Assembly (NCBI RefSeq): GCF_051401765.1
Contig: NW_027480440.1
Location: 4,526,001 to 4,590,000 of the forward strand
Source of the DNA: Calliopsis andreniformis
Taxonomy: Eukaryota > Arthropoda > Insecta > Hymenoptera > Andrenidae
Length of the DNA stretch: 64,000 nt
Direction of reading: 5' to 3'
This document shows positions 25,201-40,000 of the stretch, in pieces. Within the stretch, counting starts at the first letter, position 1; every line of letters begins with the position of its first letter. Below the pieces are notes generated by a model. The model had not been told where the DNA came from and searched no databases. It was given only the letters and a program-made list of their open reading frames with translations. Made by a program: the position numbers and the translations under genes.

Positions 25201-25662
25201 ACCATCAATCCTCAATACTCAACCATCAATCCTCAATTCTCAATACTCAATAGAGTATCCTGAATTCTCATGGTTCAATACTCAATCCACAATTTTCAAT
25301 AATCAAATCTCAATCCTCAAACATCAATTCTCAACACTCAATCCTCAACACTCAGCCCTCTCTCTTCAATCCTCCATCCTCAATCCTCAAACCTCAATCA
25401 CGAATCCTCAATCCTGAATCCTCAATCTTCAGCCCTCAGTCCTCAACAATCAATTGTCAATCCTCAATCCTCAATAGAATATCCTCAATTCACTGTTTTC
25501 AATACTCAATCCCCATTCTTCAATCTTCAAATCTCAATCCACAAACATCAATTCTCATCACTCAGCCCTCAACGCTCAGTCCTCAATCGTCAATCCTCAA
25601 TCCTCAATCCTCAATCCTCAATCCTCATTCTTCAATCCTCAATACCCAATCCTCAATCTTCA
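22218..25662 (+). repeat. Mosaic segment: copy of 15.9-16.7 kb plus mixed cores
   Basis: 22218-23053 is the +6,363 copy of 15855-16690. Beyond that the array holds type A cores at 22529, 23249, 24003 (cut short) and 24507, a type E core at 25011 and a type B core with the rare CAATAGAG start at 25248. Right of 25380 it resembles 15350-15640. The truncated core at 24003 marks a recombination junction: the type A units stop after CAATACT CAATACT and a different series follows. Confidence 0.7.
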
Positions 25663-27150
25663 ATCCTCAATCCTCAATCATCAATTCCCAACCCTCAATC
25701 CTCAGTCCTCAGTCCTCAAACCTCAATCCTCAACCCTCAGCCCTCATTCTCAATCCTCAATACTCAACCCTCAATACTCTATATTCAATCCTCAATACTC
25801 AACCTTCAATCCTGATTCTACAATCGTCAATACCCAATCCTCAATCTTCAACCCTCAATCCTCAATCCTCAATTCTCAATCCTCAATCATCAATCCTCAG
25901 ACCTCAAACATAAATACTCAGCCCTCAGTCCTCGTCCTCAATCCACAACCCTCAATCCTCAATCCTCAATCTTCAATCATCAATATTCAGTCTTCAATCC
26001 TCAATCCTCAATCCTCAATCCTCAATTCTCATTCCTCAATTTTCAATGTTCAATCATCAATCCTCAATCCTCAGTCCTCAATCCTCAACCCTCAATCCTC
26101 AATCCTCAATCTTCAATCATCAATACTCTATCTTCAATCCTCAATCTTCAATCCTCAATCCTCAATCCTCAATCCTCACTATTCAACACACAGCCCTCAA
26201 CCATCAATCCTCAATACTCAACCATCAGTCTTCAATTCTCAATACTCAATAGAATATCCTGATCTCTCATGGCTCAATACTCAATCCACATTATTCAATA
26301 ATCAAATCTCAATCCTCAAACATCAATCCTCAACACTCAATCCTCAACACTCAGTCCTCTCTCTTCAATCCTCCATCCTCAATCCTCAATCCTCAAGCGT
26401 CAATCCTCAATCCTCAATCCTCAACCCTCAATCCTCAGTCCTCAAACCTCAATCCGGAATCCTCAAACCTGAATCATCAATCTTCAGCCCTCAGTCCTCA
26501 ACAATCATTTGTCAATCCTCAATCCTCAATAGAATATCCTCAATTCACTGTTTTCAATACTCAATGCTCAATCTGCAATCTTCAAATCTCTATCCACAAA
26601 CATCAATTCTAATCATTCAACCCTCAACACTCAGTCCTCAATGTTCAATCCTCAATTCTCAATTCTCAATCTTCAATCCTCAATCCTCAACCCTCAATCC
26701 TCAATCCTCAATCCTCAATCTTCAACCCCAAATCCTCAATCCTCCATCTTCAATCCTCAATCCTCAATCCTCAGTCCTCAATCCTCAATCCTCAATACTC
26801 AAACCTCAATTCTCAACCGTCAGTCCTCGTCCTCAATCCTCAACCCTCAATCCTCAATCCTCAATCCTCAATCCTCAACCCTCAGTCCTCATCCTCAATT
26901 CTCAATTCTCAATCCCCAATCCTCAATTCTCAATCTTCAATCCTCAATAATCAATCTCCAATCCTAGATCCTCAATCCCCAATCCTCAATAGTTAATCCT
27001 CAATCTTCAATCCTCAATCCCCAGTCCTCAATCCTCAATACTCAATCTTCAATCCGCAATCCTCAATTCCCAATCCTCAATACTCAATCCTCAATCGTCA
27101 ATCCTCAATCCCCAATCCTGAATCTTCAATCATCAATCCTCAATCCTCAA
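25663..27150 (+). repeat. Copy 2 of the 1.5-kb segment first seen at 17.0 kb
   Basis: Type A (26527) and type B (26247) cores and a module C copy (25903) all lie 8,642-8,645 bp to the right of their partners at 17885, 17605 and 17258. Differences are single bases, for example AATCACTCAACC in the left copy and AATCATTCAACC here. Four heptads were gained or lost between 26641 and 26950. Confidence 0.8.
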
Positions 27151-30100
27151 TCCTCAATCTTCAATCCTCAATACTCAATCTTCAACCCTCAATCCTCAAT
27201 CCTCAATCTTCAATCCTCAATCCTCAATCCTCAATCTTCAATCCTCAATACTCAATCCTCAATCCTCAATCCTCAATACTCAATCCTCAATCCTCAATGT
27301 TCAATCCTCATTACCCAATCCTCAATCTTCAATCCTCAATCCTCAATCTTCAATCCTCAATCCTCTGTCCTCAAACCTCAATCCTTAATCCTCAATCCTG
27401 AATCCTCGATACCCAGTCCTCAATCTTCAATGCTCAATGCTCAATCCTCAATCCTCAATCCTCAGTCCTCAATCCTCAATCCTCAATCCTCAAACCTCAA
27501 ACCTCAACCATCAGTCCTCGTCCTCAAACCTCAACCCTCAATCCTCCATCCTCAATCTTCAATCATCAATGCTCAATCTTCAATCCTCAATCCTCAATCC
27601 TCAATCCTCAATCCTCGATCCTCAATCCTCAATCTGCAACCCTCAATGCTCGATCCTCAACCTCAAACCTCAATCTTCAATCCTCAATACTCAATCCTCA
27701 ATCCTCAATCCTCAATCCTCAATCCTCCATCCTCAATTCTCAATCCTCAATCCTCTGTCCTCAGTCCTCAAACCTCAACCCTCAACCCACAGCCCTCATC
27801 CTCAATCCTCAATCCTGAATCCTCAATCCTCAATCTTCAATCCTCAATACTCAGTCTTCAATCATCAATCCTCAATCCTCAATCCTCAATCCTCAATCCT
27901 CAATGCTCAGTCCTCAATATTCAACACACAACCATCAACCATCAATTCTCAATACTTAACCATCAATCCTCAATTCTCAATACTCATTAGAATATCCTGA
28001 ATTCTCATGATTCAATACTCAATCCAAAATATTCAATAATCAAATCTCGATCCTCAAACATCAATTCTCAACACTCAATCCTCAACACTCGGTCCTCTCT
28101 CTTCAATCCTCCATCCTTGATCCTCTATCCTCAAGCGTCAATCCTCAATCCTCAATCCTCAAACCTCAATCCTCAGTCCTCAAGCCTCAATCCCGAATCC
28201 TCAATCCAGAATGCTCAATCTTCATCCTTCAGTTCGCAACAATCAATTGTCAATCCTCAATCCTCATTAGAATATCCTCAATTCACAGTTTTCAATACGG
28301 AATCCCCAATATTCAATCTTCAAATCTCAATTCACAGACATCAATTCTCATCACTCAACCCTCAACACTCAGTCCTCAATCTTCAATCCTCAATCCTCAA
28401 TCCTCAATCTTCAGTCCTCCATACTCAATCTTCAATCCTCAATCCTCAGTCATCAATCCTCAATCCTCAATCCTCTGTCATCAATCCTCAATCTTCAATA
28501 CTCAATCCTCAATCCTCAATCCTCAATCCTCAATCCTCAATCCTCATTCCTCAAACCTCAATCCTCAACCCTCAGTCCTCATCCTCAATTCTCAATTCTC
28601 AATCCTCAATCCTCAATCCTCAATCTTCAATCCTCAATAATCAATCTCCTATCCTAGATCCTCAATCCCCAATACTCTATCCTTAATCCTCAATATTCAA
28701 TCCTCTATCCCCAGTCCACAATCTTCAATCCCCAAATCTCAATAATCAATCCTCAATCCTCAGTCCTCAATCGTCAACCATCAATCCACAATCTTCAATA
28801 CTCAATCCTCAATCCTCAATCCTCAATCCTCAATCCTCAATCATCAATCCACAATCATCAATACTCAATCCTCAATCCTCAATCCTCAATCCTCAATCCT
28901 CAGTCATCAATCCTCAATCTTCAATACCCAATACTCAATCCTCAATCCACAATCCTCAATCCTCAATCCTCAATCCTCATTCCTCAAACCTCAATCCTCA
29001 GCCCTCAGTCCTCATCCTCAATTCTCAATTCTCAATACTCAAACCTCAATCCTTAATCTTCAATCCTCAATAATCAATCTCCTATCCTAGATCCTCAATC
29101 CCCAATACTCTATCCTTAATCCTCAATATTCAATCCTCTATCCCCAGGCCACAATCATCAATCCCCAAAGCTCAATAATCAATCCTCAATCCTCAGTCCT
29201 CAATCGTCAATCATCAATCCACAATCTTCAATACTCAATCCTCAATCCTCAATCCTCAATCCTCTATCCTCAATCATCAATCCTCAATCTTCAATACTCA
29301 ATCCTCAATCCTCAATCATCAATTCTGAATCCTCAATCCTCAATCTTCAATCCTCAATACTCAGCCTTCAATCATCAATCCTCAATACTCAATCCTCAAT
29401 CCTCAATACTCAATCATCAATCCTCAATCCTCAATCATCAACCTTCAATCCTCAATCCTCATTCCTCAAACCTCAATCCTCAACCTTCAGTCCTCAATCC
29501 TCAACCCTCAGTCCTCATCCTCAATTCTCAATTCTCAATCCTCAATCCTCAATCCTCAATCTTCAATCCTCAATAATCTATCTCCTATCCTAGACCCTCA
29601 ATCCCCAATACTCTATCCTTAATCCTCAATATTCAATCCTCTATCCCCAGTCCACAATCTTCAATCCCCAAAGCTCAATAATCAATCCTCAATCCTCAGT
29701 CCTCAATCGTCAACTATCAATCCACAATCTTCAATACTCAATCCTCAATACTCAACCATCAATCCTCAATTCTCAGTACTCAATAGAATATACTGAATTC
29801 TCAGGATTCAATACTCAAACCTCATTCCTCAGCCCTCAACCCTCATCCTCCATCCTCAATCCTCAATCCTCAATCCTCAATCTTCAATCCTCAATAAACA
29901 ACCTCCAATCCTAGATCCTCAATCCCCAATCCTCAATCATTAATCCTCAATCTTCAATCCTCAATCCACAGTCCTCGATCTTCAATCCTCAATGCTCAAT
30001 CCTCATTCCTCAATCCTCAGGCATCAGTCCTCAATCCTCAATCCTCAATCCTCAATCCTCAACCGTCAGTCCTCGTCCTCAATCCTCAACCCTCAATACT

Positions 30101-31763
30101 TAATCCTCAATCCTCAATCTTCAATCATCAATACACAATCTTCAATCCTCAATCCTCAATCCTCAATCCTAAAATCCTCAATCCTCAATATTCAACACAC
30201 AACCCTCAACCATCAATCCTCAATACTCAACCATCAATACTCAATTCTCAATACTCAATAGAATATCCTGAATTCTCAGTTTTCAATACTCAATCCTCAA
30301 TCTTCAATCTTCATGTCTCCATCCACAAACATCAATTCTCATCACTCAACACTCAACACTCGGTCCTCAATCTTCAATCCTCAGTCCTCAATACTCAATC
30401 CTCAGTCCTCAGTCCCCAATCTTCAATACTCAATCCTCAATCCTGAAATCCTCAATCCTCAGTCATCAATCCTCAATCTCCAATACTCAATCCTCAATCC
30501 TCAATCCTCAATCCTGAATGCTCAAACCTCATTCCTCAAACCTCAATCCTCAACCCTCAGTCCTCATCTTCCATTATCAATCCTCAATCTACAATCCTCA
30601 ATCTTCAATCTCCAATACTCAACATTCGATCCTCAATCCACAGTCCTCAATCCTCAAACCACAATCCTCAGTCCTCAATCCTCAATCCTCAATCCTCATA
30701 CCTCTACCCTTAACCGTCAGTCCTCGTCCTCAATCCTCAACTATGGATCCTCAATCCTCAATATTCAATCATAAATACTCAATCTTCAATACTCAATCCT
30801 CAATCCTCAATCCTCAATCTTCAATCCTCAATACTCAATCTTCAATTCTCAATCCTCAATCCTCAATCCTCAATCCTCAATCCTCAATCCTCAATCTTCA
30901 ATCCTCAACCGTCAGTCCTCGTCCTCAATCCTCAACCCTCAATCCTCAATCCTGAATCTTCAATCATCAATCCTCAATCTTCAATGCTCAATCCTCAATC
31001 CTCAATCCTCAATCCTCAATAATCAATCTCCTATCCTAGATCCTCAATCCACAATACTCTACCCTTAATCCTCTATATTCAATCCTCCATCCTCAATCCT
31101 CAATCCTCAAGCGTCAATCCTCAATCCTCAATCCTCAATCCTCAATCCTCAATCCTCAGCCCTCATTCTCAATCCTCAATCCTCAACCCTCAATCCACAA
31201 TATTTAATTCTCAATACTCAATCTTCAATTCTGATTCTTCAATCCTCAATACCCAATACTCAATCCTCAATCCTCAATCCTCCATCCTCAATTCTCAATC
31301 CTCAATCCTCTGTCCTCAGTCCTCAAACCTCAACCCTCAACCCACAGCCCTCATCCTCAATCCTCAATCCTGAATCCTCAATCCTCAATCTTCAATCCTC
31401 AATACTCAGTCTTCAATCATCAATCCTCAATCCTCAATCCTCAATCCTCAATCCTCAATGGTCAGTCCTCAATATTCAACACACAACCATCAACCATCAA
31501 TTCTCAATACATAACCATCAATCCTCAAATCTCAATACTCAATAGAATATCCTGAATTCTCATGATTCAATACACAATCCACAATATTCAATAATCAAAT
31601 CTCGATCCTCAAACATCAATTCTCAACACTCAATCCTCAACACTCGGTCCTCTCTCTTCAATCCTCAATCCTTGATCCTCTATCCTCAAGCGTCAATCCT
31701 CAATCCTCAATCCTCAAACCTCAATCCTCAAACCTCAATCCTCAATCATCAGTCCTCAATCCT
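27151..31763 (+). repeat. Module D-rich region
   Basis: Module D occurs at about 28635, 29067, 29570 and 31018, with further partial forms near 29890, each followed by CTCTATCCCC and AAAGCTCAATAATC variants at roughly 430-500 bp spacing. This suggests an older local tandem repeat of that size. 31010-31720 recurs at 37377-38088 (offset 6,366) and again about 8,720 bp further right. Phase breaks occur at CCTAAAATCC (near 30170) and CCTGAAATCC (near 30442). No gene is present. Confidence 0.7.
30256..30367 (+). repeat. Core module type F, 16 heptads, representative of about 8 copies
   Basis: Type F has a type B head (CAATAGA, ATATCCT, GAATTCT), then CAGTTTT as in type A. It continues CAATACT, CAATCCT, CAATCTT, with a variant near CATGTCT or CAAGTCT, then CCATCCA, CAAACAT, CAATTCT, CATCACT and CAACACT as in type A. 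Copies begin near 30256, 43938, 52651, 54501, 56427, 58117 (hybrid tail), 58501 and 59139. The mixture looks like recombination between types A and B, or an ancestral form of both. The sequence alone does not decide. Confidence 0.75.
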
Positions 31764-34700
31764 CAACACTCAGTCCTCATCCTCAATTCTCAATTCTCAA
31801 TCCTCAATCCTCAATCCTCAATCTTCAATCCTCAATAATCTATCTCCTATCCTAGACCCTCAATCCCCAATACTCTATCCTTAATCCTCAATATTCAATC
31901 CTCTATCCCGAGTCCACAATCTTCAATCCCCAAAGCTCAATAATCAATCCTCAATCCTCAGTCCTCAATCGTCAACTATCAATCCACAATCTTCAATACT
32001 CAATCCTCAATACTCAACCATCAATCCTCAATTCTCAACACTCAATAGAATATCCTGAATTCTCATGATTCAATACTCAATCCACAATATTCAATAATCA
32101 TATCTCAATCCTCAAACATCAATTCTCAACACTCAATCCTCAACACTCGGTCCTCTCTCTTCAATCCTCCATCCTCAATCCTCTATCCTCAAGGGTCAAT
32201 CCTCAATCCTCAACCCTCAACCCTCAATCCTCAGTCCTCAAACCTCAATTCCGAATCCTCAATCCTGAATGCTCAATCTTCATCCCTCAGTCCGCAACAA
32301 TCAATTGTCAATCCTCAATCCTCAATACAATATCCTCAATTCTCAGTCTTCAATCCTCAATCGTTAATCCTCTATCTTCAATCCTCAATCCCCAGTCCTC
32401 AATCCTCAATACTCAATCTTCAAACCTCAATCCTCAATCCTCAATCCTCAATACTCAATCCTCAATTATCAATCCTCAGTCCCCTATCCTCAGTCTTCAA
32501 TCCTCAATCCTCAATCCTCAATCCTCAATCCTCAATCTACAATCCTCAATACTCAATCTTCAATTCTCAATCCTCAATCCTCAATCCTCAATCCTCAATC
32601 CTCAATCCTCAATCCTCAATCTTCAATCCTCAACCGTCAGTCCTCGTCCTCAATTCTCAACCCTCAATCCTCAATCCTGAATCTTCAATCATCAATACTC
32701 AATCTTCAATACTCAATCCTCAACCCTCATTCCTCAATCCTCAATCTTCAATCTTCATGTCTCCTTCCACAAACATCAATTCTCATCACTCAACCATCGA
32801 CACTCAGTCCTCAATCTTCAGTCCTCAATCCTCAATACTCAATCCTCAGTCCTCAGTCCTCAATCTTCAATACTCAATCCTCATTCCTAAAATCCTCAAT
32901 CCTCAATCCTCAATCCCCAATCCTCAATCTTCAATCCTCAATCCTCAATCCTCAAGCCTTGATCCTCAATCCTCAATCTTCAATCCTGAATACTCAATCT
33001 TCAATCCTCAATCCTCAATCCTCAATCCTCAATCCTCAATCGTCAGTCTTCAATCCTCAATACTCAATCATCAATCCTCAATCCTCAATCCTCAATCCTC
33101 AATCCTCATTCTTCAATCCTCAATACCCAATCCTCATTCTTCAGTCCTCAATCCTCAATCCTCAATTCTCGACGCTCAGCCCTCATCCTCAGTCCTCAAT
33201 CCTCAATCCTCAATCCTCAATCTTCAATCCTCAATACTCAATCTTCAATCCTCAGTCCTCAAACCTTAATTCTGAATTCTCAATCCTGAATCCTCTTATC
33301 TTCAGCTCGCAGTCCTCAACAATCAGTAGTCAATCCTCAATCTTCAATAGAATATCCTCAATTCACAGTTTTCAATGCTTAATACTCAATCTGCAACCTA
33401 CCAACCTCTATCCACAAACATCAATTCTCATCACCCAACCCTCAACACTCAGTCCTCAATGTTCAATCCTCAATCCTCAATTCTCAATCTTCATTCCTCA
33501 ATACTGAATCCTCAATACTCAATACACAATATTCAATCCTCAATCCTCAATCCTCAATCCTCAATCCTCAATCCTCAATCCTCATTCTTCAATCCTCAAT
33601 ACCAAATCCTCAATCTTCATCCTCAATCCTCAATCCTGAATCCTCAATCCTGAATCCTCAATCTTCAGCCCTGGGTCCTCAACAATCAGGTGTCAATCCT
33701 CAATCCTCAATAGAATGTCCTCAATTCACAGTTTTCAGTACTCAATACTCAACCTGCAATCTTCAGATCTCTATCCACAAACATCAATTCTCATCACTCA
33801 ACCCTCAATGCTCAGTCCCCAGTCCTCAATCTTCAATCCTCAATCCTCAATCCTCAATCCTCAATCCTCAATCTTAATCTACAATCCTCAATACTCAATC
33901 CTCAATAGTCAATCCTCAATCTTCAACCCTCAGTGCCAAATACTCAATCTTGAATACTCAATCCTCAATCCTCAAACTTCAATCCTCAATACTCTATCTT
34001 CAATCCTCAATCCTCAGTCCTCAATCCTCAATCCTCATTCTTCAATCCTCAATACCCAATCCTCAATCTTCAATCCTCAATCCTCAATCCTCAATTCTCA
34101 ATCCACAATCCTCAATCATCAATCCTCAATCCTCAAACCTCAATCCTGAATCCTCAATCCTGAATCCTCAATCTTCAGCCCTCAGTCCTCAACAATCAGC
34201 TGTCAATCCTCAATCCTCAATAGAATATCATCAATTCAAAGCTTTCAATACTCAATACTCAATCTGCAATCTTCAAATCTCTATCCACAATCATCAATTC
34301 TCATCACGCAACCCTCAACGCTCAGTCCCCAATCCTCAATCTTCAATCCTCAATCCTCAATCCTCAATCCTCAATCCTCAATCTTCAATCCTCAATACTC
34401 AATCTTCAATCCTCAATCCTCAACACTCAATCCTCAATCCTCAATCCTCAATCCTCAATCTTCAATCCTCAATACTCAATCTTCAACCCTCAATCCTCAA
34501 TCCTCAATCCTCAATCCTCATTCTTCAATCCTCAACACCCAGTCCTCAATCTTCAATCCTCAATCCTCAATCCTCAATTCTCAATCCTCAATCCTCAATC
34601 CTCAGACCTCAAACATCAATACTCAACCCTCAGTCCTCGTCCTCAATCCACAACACACAATCCTCAATCCTCAATCTTCAATCATCAATATTCAATATTC

Positions 34701-36612
34701 AGTCCTCAATCCTCAATCCTCAATCCTCAATCCTCAATCCTCAATGATCAATCCGCAATACCCAATCCTCAATCTTCAATACTCAATCCTCAATCCTTAA
34801 TCCTCAATCCTCAATCCTCAATCATCAATCCTCAATCTTCAATACTCAATCGTCAATCCTCAATCCTCAATCCTCAATACCCAACCATCAATCCTCAATT
34901 CCCAATACTCAATAGAATATCCTGAATTCTCAGGATTCAATACTCAAACCTCAATCCTCAACCCTCAGCCCTCATCCTCCATCCTCAATCCTCAATCCTC
35001 AATCCTCAATCTTCAACCATCAATACTCAATCTTCAATCCTCAATCCTCAATCCTCAATCCTCAATCCTCCATCCTCAATATTCAACACACAACCCTCAA
35101 CCATCAATCCTCAATACTCAACCATCAATCCTCAATTCTCAATACTCAATAGAGTATCCTGAATTCTCATGGTTCAATACTCAATCCACAATTTTCAATA
35201 ATCAAATCTCAATCCTCAAACATCAATTCTCAACACTCAATCCTCAACACTCAATCCTCTCTCTTCAATCCTCCATCCTCAATCCTCAATCCTCAATCGT
35301 CAATCCTCAACATTCAATCCTCAACCCTCAATCCTCAGTCCTCAAACCTCAATCACGAATCCTCAATCCTGAATCCTCAATCTTCAGCCCTCAGTCCTCA
35401 ACAATCAATTGTCAATCCTCAATCCTCAATAGAATATCCTCAATTCACTGTTTTCAATACTCAATCCCCATTCTTCAATCTTCAAATCTCAATCCACAAA
35501 CATCAATTCTCATCACTCAGCCCTCAACGCTCAGTCCTCAATCGTCAATCCTCAATCCCCAATCCTCAATCTTCAATCCTCAATCCTCAATCCTCAATCC
35601 TCAATACTCAATCCTCAATCTTCAATCCTCAATACTCAATATTCAATCCTCAATCCTCAATCCTCAATCCTCAATCCTCAATCCTCAATCCTCAGTCATC
35701 AAACCTCAATCCTCAACCCTCAGTCCTCATCCTCAATCCTCAATCCTCAATCCTAAATCCTCAATCTTCAATCCTCAATCCTCAATCCTCAATCCTCAAT
35801 CCTCAATCCTCAATCCTCAATCCTCAATCTTCAATCCTCAATACTCAATCGTCAAGCCTCAATCCTCAATCCTCATTCTTCAATCCTCAATCCTCAATAC
35901 TCAATCCTCAATCTTCGATCCTCAATACACAATATTCAATCCTCAATCCTCAATCCTCAATTCTCAATCCTCAACCCTCAGCCCTCATCCTCAATCCTCA
36001 ATTCTCAATCCTAAATCCTCAATCTTCCATCCTCAATACTCAATCTTCAATCCTCAATCCCCTGTCCTCAAACCTCAATTCTGAATCCTCAATCCTGAAT
36101 CCTCAACCTTCAGCACTCAGTCCTCAACAATCAGATGTCAATCCTCAATCCTCAATAGAATATCCTCAATTCACAGTTTTCAATACTCAATACTCAAACT
36201 GCAATCTTCAAATCTCTATTCACAAACATCAATTCTCATCACTCAACCCTCAACACTCCGTCCCCAATCCTCAAACTTCAATCCTCAATCCTCAATCCTC
36301 AATCTTGAATCCTCAATCCTCAATCCTCAATCCTCAATCCTCAATCCTCAATCACCAATCCTCAATCTTCAACACTCAAGCCTCAATCCTCAATCCTCAA
36401 TCCTCAATCCTCAATCTTCAATCAGCAATCCTCAATCTTCAATACTCAATCCTCAATCCTCAATCCTCAATCCTCAATACTCAACCATCAGTCCTCAATT
36501 CTGAATACTCAATAGAATATACTGAATTCTTAGTATTCAATACTCAAACCTCAATCCTCAACCCTCAGCCCTCATCGTCCATCCTCAATCCTCAATCCTC
36601 AAACCTCAATCC
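31764..36612 (+). repeat. 4.85-kb segment, copy 1 of 3
   Basis: This segment matches 38808-43656 at +7,044/7,037 bp and 47528-52369 at a further +8,720/8,713 bp. Its type A cores at 33345, 33708, 34218, 35427 and 36153 have partners in both other copies. It carries private bases: AAGGGTC near 32190 where the others have AAGCGTC, CAATGCTTAATAC near 33375 where the others have CAATGCTCAATAC, and CAACAATCAGTAG near 33318 where the others have CAACAGTCAGTAG. It is therefore the outgroup of the three. Confidence 0.88.
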
Positions 36613-37049
36613 TCAATCGTCAATCCTCAACTTTCAATACTCAAACATCAATCCTCAGTCCTCAAACCTCAATCACGAATCCTCAATCCTGAATCCTCAA
36701 TCTTCAGCCCCCAGTCCTCAACAATCAATTGTCAATCCTCAATCATCAATAGAATATCCTCAATTCATTGTTTTCAATACTCAATCCCCATTCTTCAATC
36801 TTCAAATCTCAATCCACAAACATCAATTCTCATCACTCAGCCCTCAACGCTCAGTCCTCAATCGTCAATCCTCAATCCCCAATCCTCAATCTTCAATCCT
36901 CAATCCTCAATCCTCAATCCTCAATCCTCAATCTTCAATCCTCAATACTCAATATTCAATCCTCCATCCTCAATCCTCAATCCTCAATCCTCAATCCTCA
37001 ATCCTCAGTCTTCAAACCTCAATCCTCAACCCTCAGCCCTCATCCTCAA
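36613..37049 (+). repeat. Spacer array between copy 1 of the 4.85-kb segment and the 8.7-kb unit
   Basis: This short stretch holds a type A core at 36747 with the CAATCACGAATCC flank, resembling 35340-35560 just upstream. The run from 36880 onward resembles 56770-56940 and 63300-63480. Only heptad array is seen. Confidence 0.65.
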
Positions 37050-40000
37050 TCCTCAATCCTCAATCCTCAATCCTAAATCCTCAATCTTCAATCCTCAATC
37101 CTCAATCCTCAATCCTCAATCCTCAATCCTCAATCCTCAATCTTCAGTCCTCAATACTCAATCGTCAATCCTCAATCCTCAATCCTCAGTCCTCAAACCT
37201 CAATCCTGAATCCTCAATCCTCAATTCTCAATCTTCATTCCTCAATACTGAATCCTCAATACTCAATACACAATCTTCAATCCTCAATCCTCAATCCTCA
37301 ATCCTCAATCCTCAATCCTCAATCCTCAATCACCAATCCTCAATCTTCAATGCTCAATCCTCAATCCTCAATCCTCAATCCTCAATAATCAATCTCCTAT
37401 CCTAGATCCTCAATCCACAATACTCTACCCTTAATCCTCTATATTCAATCCTCCATCCTCAATCCTCAATCCTCAAGCGTCAATCCTCAATCCTCAATCC
37501 TCAATCCTCAATCCTCAATCGTCAGCCCTCATTCTCAATCCTCAATCCTCAACCCTCAATCCACAATATTTAATTCTCAATACTCAATCTTCAATTCTGA
37601 TTCTTCATTCCTCAATACCCAATACTCAATCCTCAATCCTCAATCCTCCATCCTCAATTCTCAATCCTCAATCCTCTGTCCTCAGTCCTCAAACCTCAAC
37701 CCTCAACCCACAGCCCTCATCCTCAATCCTCAATCCTGAATCCTCAATCCTCAATCTTCAATCCTCAATACTCAGTCTTCAATCATCAATCCTCAATCCT
37801 CAATCCTCAATCCTGAATCCTCAATGGTCAGTCCTCAATATTCAACACACAACCATCAACCATCAATTCTCAATACATAACCATCAATCCTCAAATCTCA
37901 ATACTCAATAGAATATCCTGAATTCTCATGATTCAATACACAATCCACAATATTCAATAATCAAATCTCGATCCTCAAACATCAATTCTCAACACTCAAT
38001 CCTCAACACTCGGTCCTCTCTCTTCAATCCTCAATCCTTGATCCTCTATCCTCAAGCGTCAATCCTCAATCCTCAATCCTCAAACCTCAATCCTCAGTCC
38101 TCAAACCTCAATCCCGAATCCTCAATCCTGAATGCTCAATCTTCATCCCTCAGTTCGCAACAATGAATTGTCAATCCTCAATCCTCAATAGAATATCCTC
38201 AATTCCCAGTTTTCAATACGGAATCCCCAATATTCAATCTTCAAATCTCAATCCACAGACATCAATTCTCATCACTCAACCCTCAACACTCAGTCCTCAA
38301 TCTTCAATCCTCAATCCTCAATCCTCAATCTTCAGTCCTCCATACTCAATCTTCAATCCTCAATCCTCAGTCATCAATCCTCAATCCTCAATCCTCTGTC
38401 ATCAATCCTCTATCTTCAATACTCAATCCTCAATCCTCAATCCTCAATCCTCAATCCTCAATCCTCATTCCTCAAACCTCAATCCTCAACCCTCAGTCCT
38501 CATCCTCAATTCTCAATTCTCAATCCTCAATCCTCAATCCTCAATCTTCAATCCTCAATAATCAATCTCCTATCCTAGATCATCAATCCCCAATACTCTA
38601 TCCTTAATCCTCAATATTCAATCCTCTATCCCCAGTCCACAATCTTCAATCCCCAAATCTCAATAATCAATCCTCAATCCTCAGTCCTCAATCGTCAACC
38701 ATCAATCCACAATCTTCAATACTCAATCCTCAATCCTCAATCCTCAATCCTCAATCCTCAATCATCAATCCACAATCTTCAATACTCAATCCTCAATCCT
38801 AAATCCTCAACACTCAGTCCTCATCCTCAATTCTCAATTCTCAATCCTCAATCCTCAATCCTCAATCTTCAATCCTCAATAATCTATCTCCTATCCTAGA
38901 CCCTCAATCCCCAATACTCTATCCTTAATCCTCAATATTCAATCCTCTATCCCGAGTCCACAATCTTCAATCCCCAAAGCTCAATAATCAATCCTCAATC
39001 CTCAGTCCTCAATCGTCAACTATCAATCCACAATCTTCAATACTCAATCCTCAATACTCAACCATCAATCCTCAATTCTCAATACTCAATAGAATATCCT
39101 GAATTCTCATGATTCAATACTCAATCCACAATATTCAATAATCATATCTCAATCCTCAAACATCAATTCTCAACACTCAATCCTCAACACTCGGTCCTCT
39201 CTCTTCAATCCTCCATCCTCAATCCTCTATCCTCAAGCGTCAATCCTCAATCCTCAACCCTCAACCCTCAATCCTCAGTCCTCAAACCTCAATTCCGAAT
39301 CCTCAATCCTGAATGCTCAATCTTCATCCCTCAGTCCGCAACAATCAATTGTCAATCCTCAATCCTCAATACAATATCCTCAATTCTCAGTCTTCAATCC
39401 TCAATCGTTAATCCTCTATCTTCAATCCTCAATCCCCAGTCCTCAATCCTCAATACTCAATCTTCAAACCTCAATCCTCAATTCTCAATCCTCAATACTC
39501 AATCCTCAATTATCAATCCTCAGTCCCCTATCCTCAGTCTTCAATCCTCAATCCTCAATCCTCAATCCTCAATCCTCAATCTACAATCCTCAATACTCAA
39601 TCTTCAATTCTCAATCCTCAATCCTCAATCCTCAATCCTCAATCCTCAATCCTCAATCCTCAATCTTCAATCCTCAACCGTCAGTCCTCGTCCTCAATTC
39701 TCAACCCTCAATCCTCAATCCTGAATCTTCAATCATCAATACTCAATCTTCAATACTCAATCCTCAACCCTCATTCCTCAATCCTCAATCTTCAATCTTC
39801 ATGTCTCCTTCCACAAACATCAATTCTCATCACTCAACCATCGACACTCAGTCCTCAATCTTCAGTCCTCAATCCTCAATACTCAATCCTCAGTCCTCAG
39901 TCCTCAATCTTCAATACTCAATCCTCATTCCTAAAATCCTCAATCCTCAATCCTCAATCCCCAATCCTCAATCTTCAATCCTCAATCCTCAATCCTCAAG

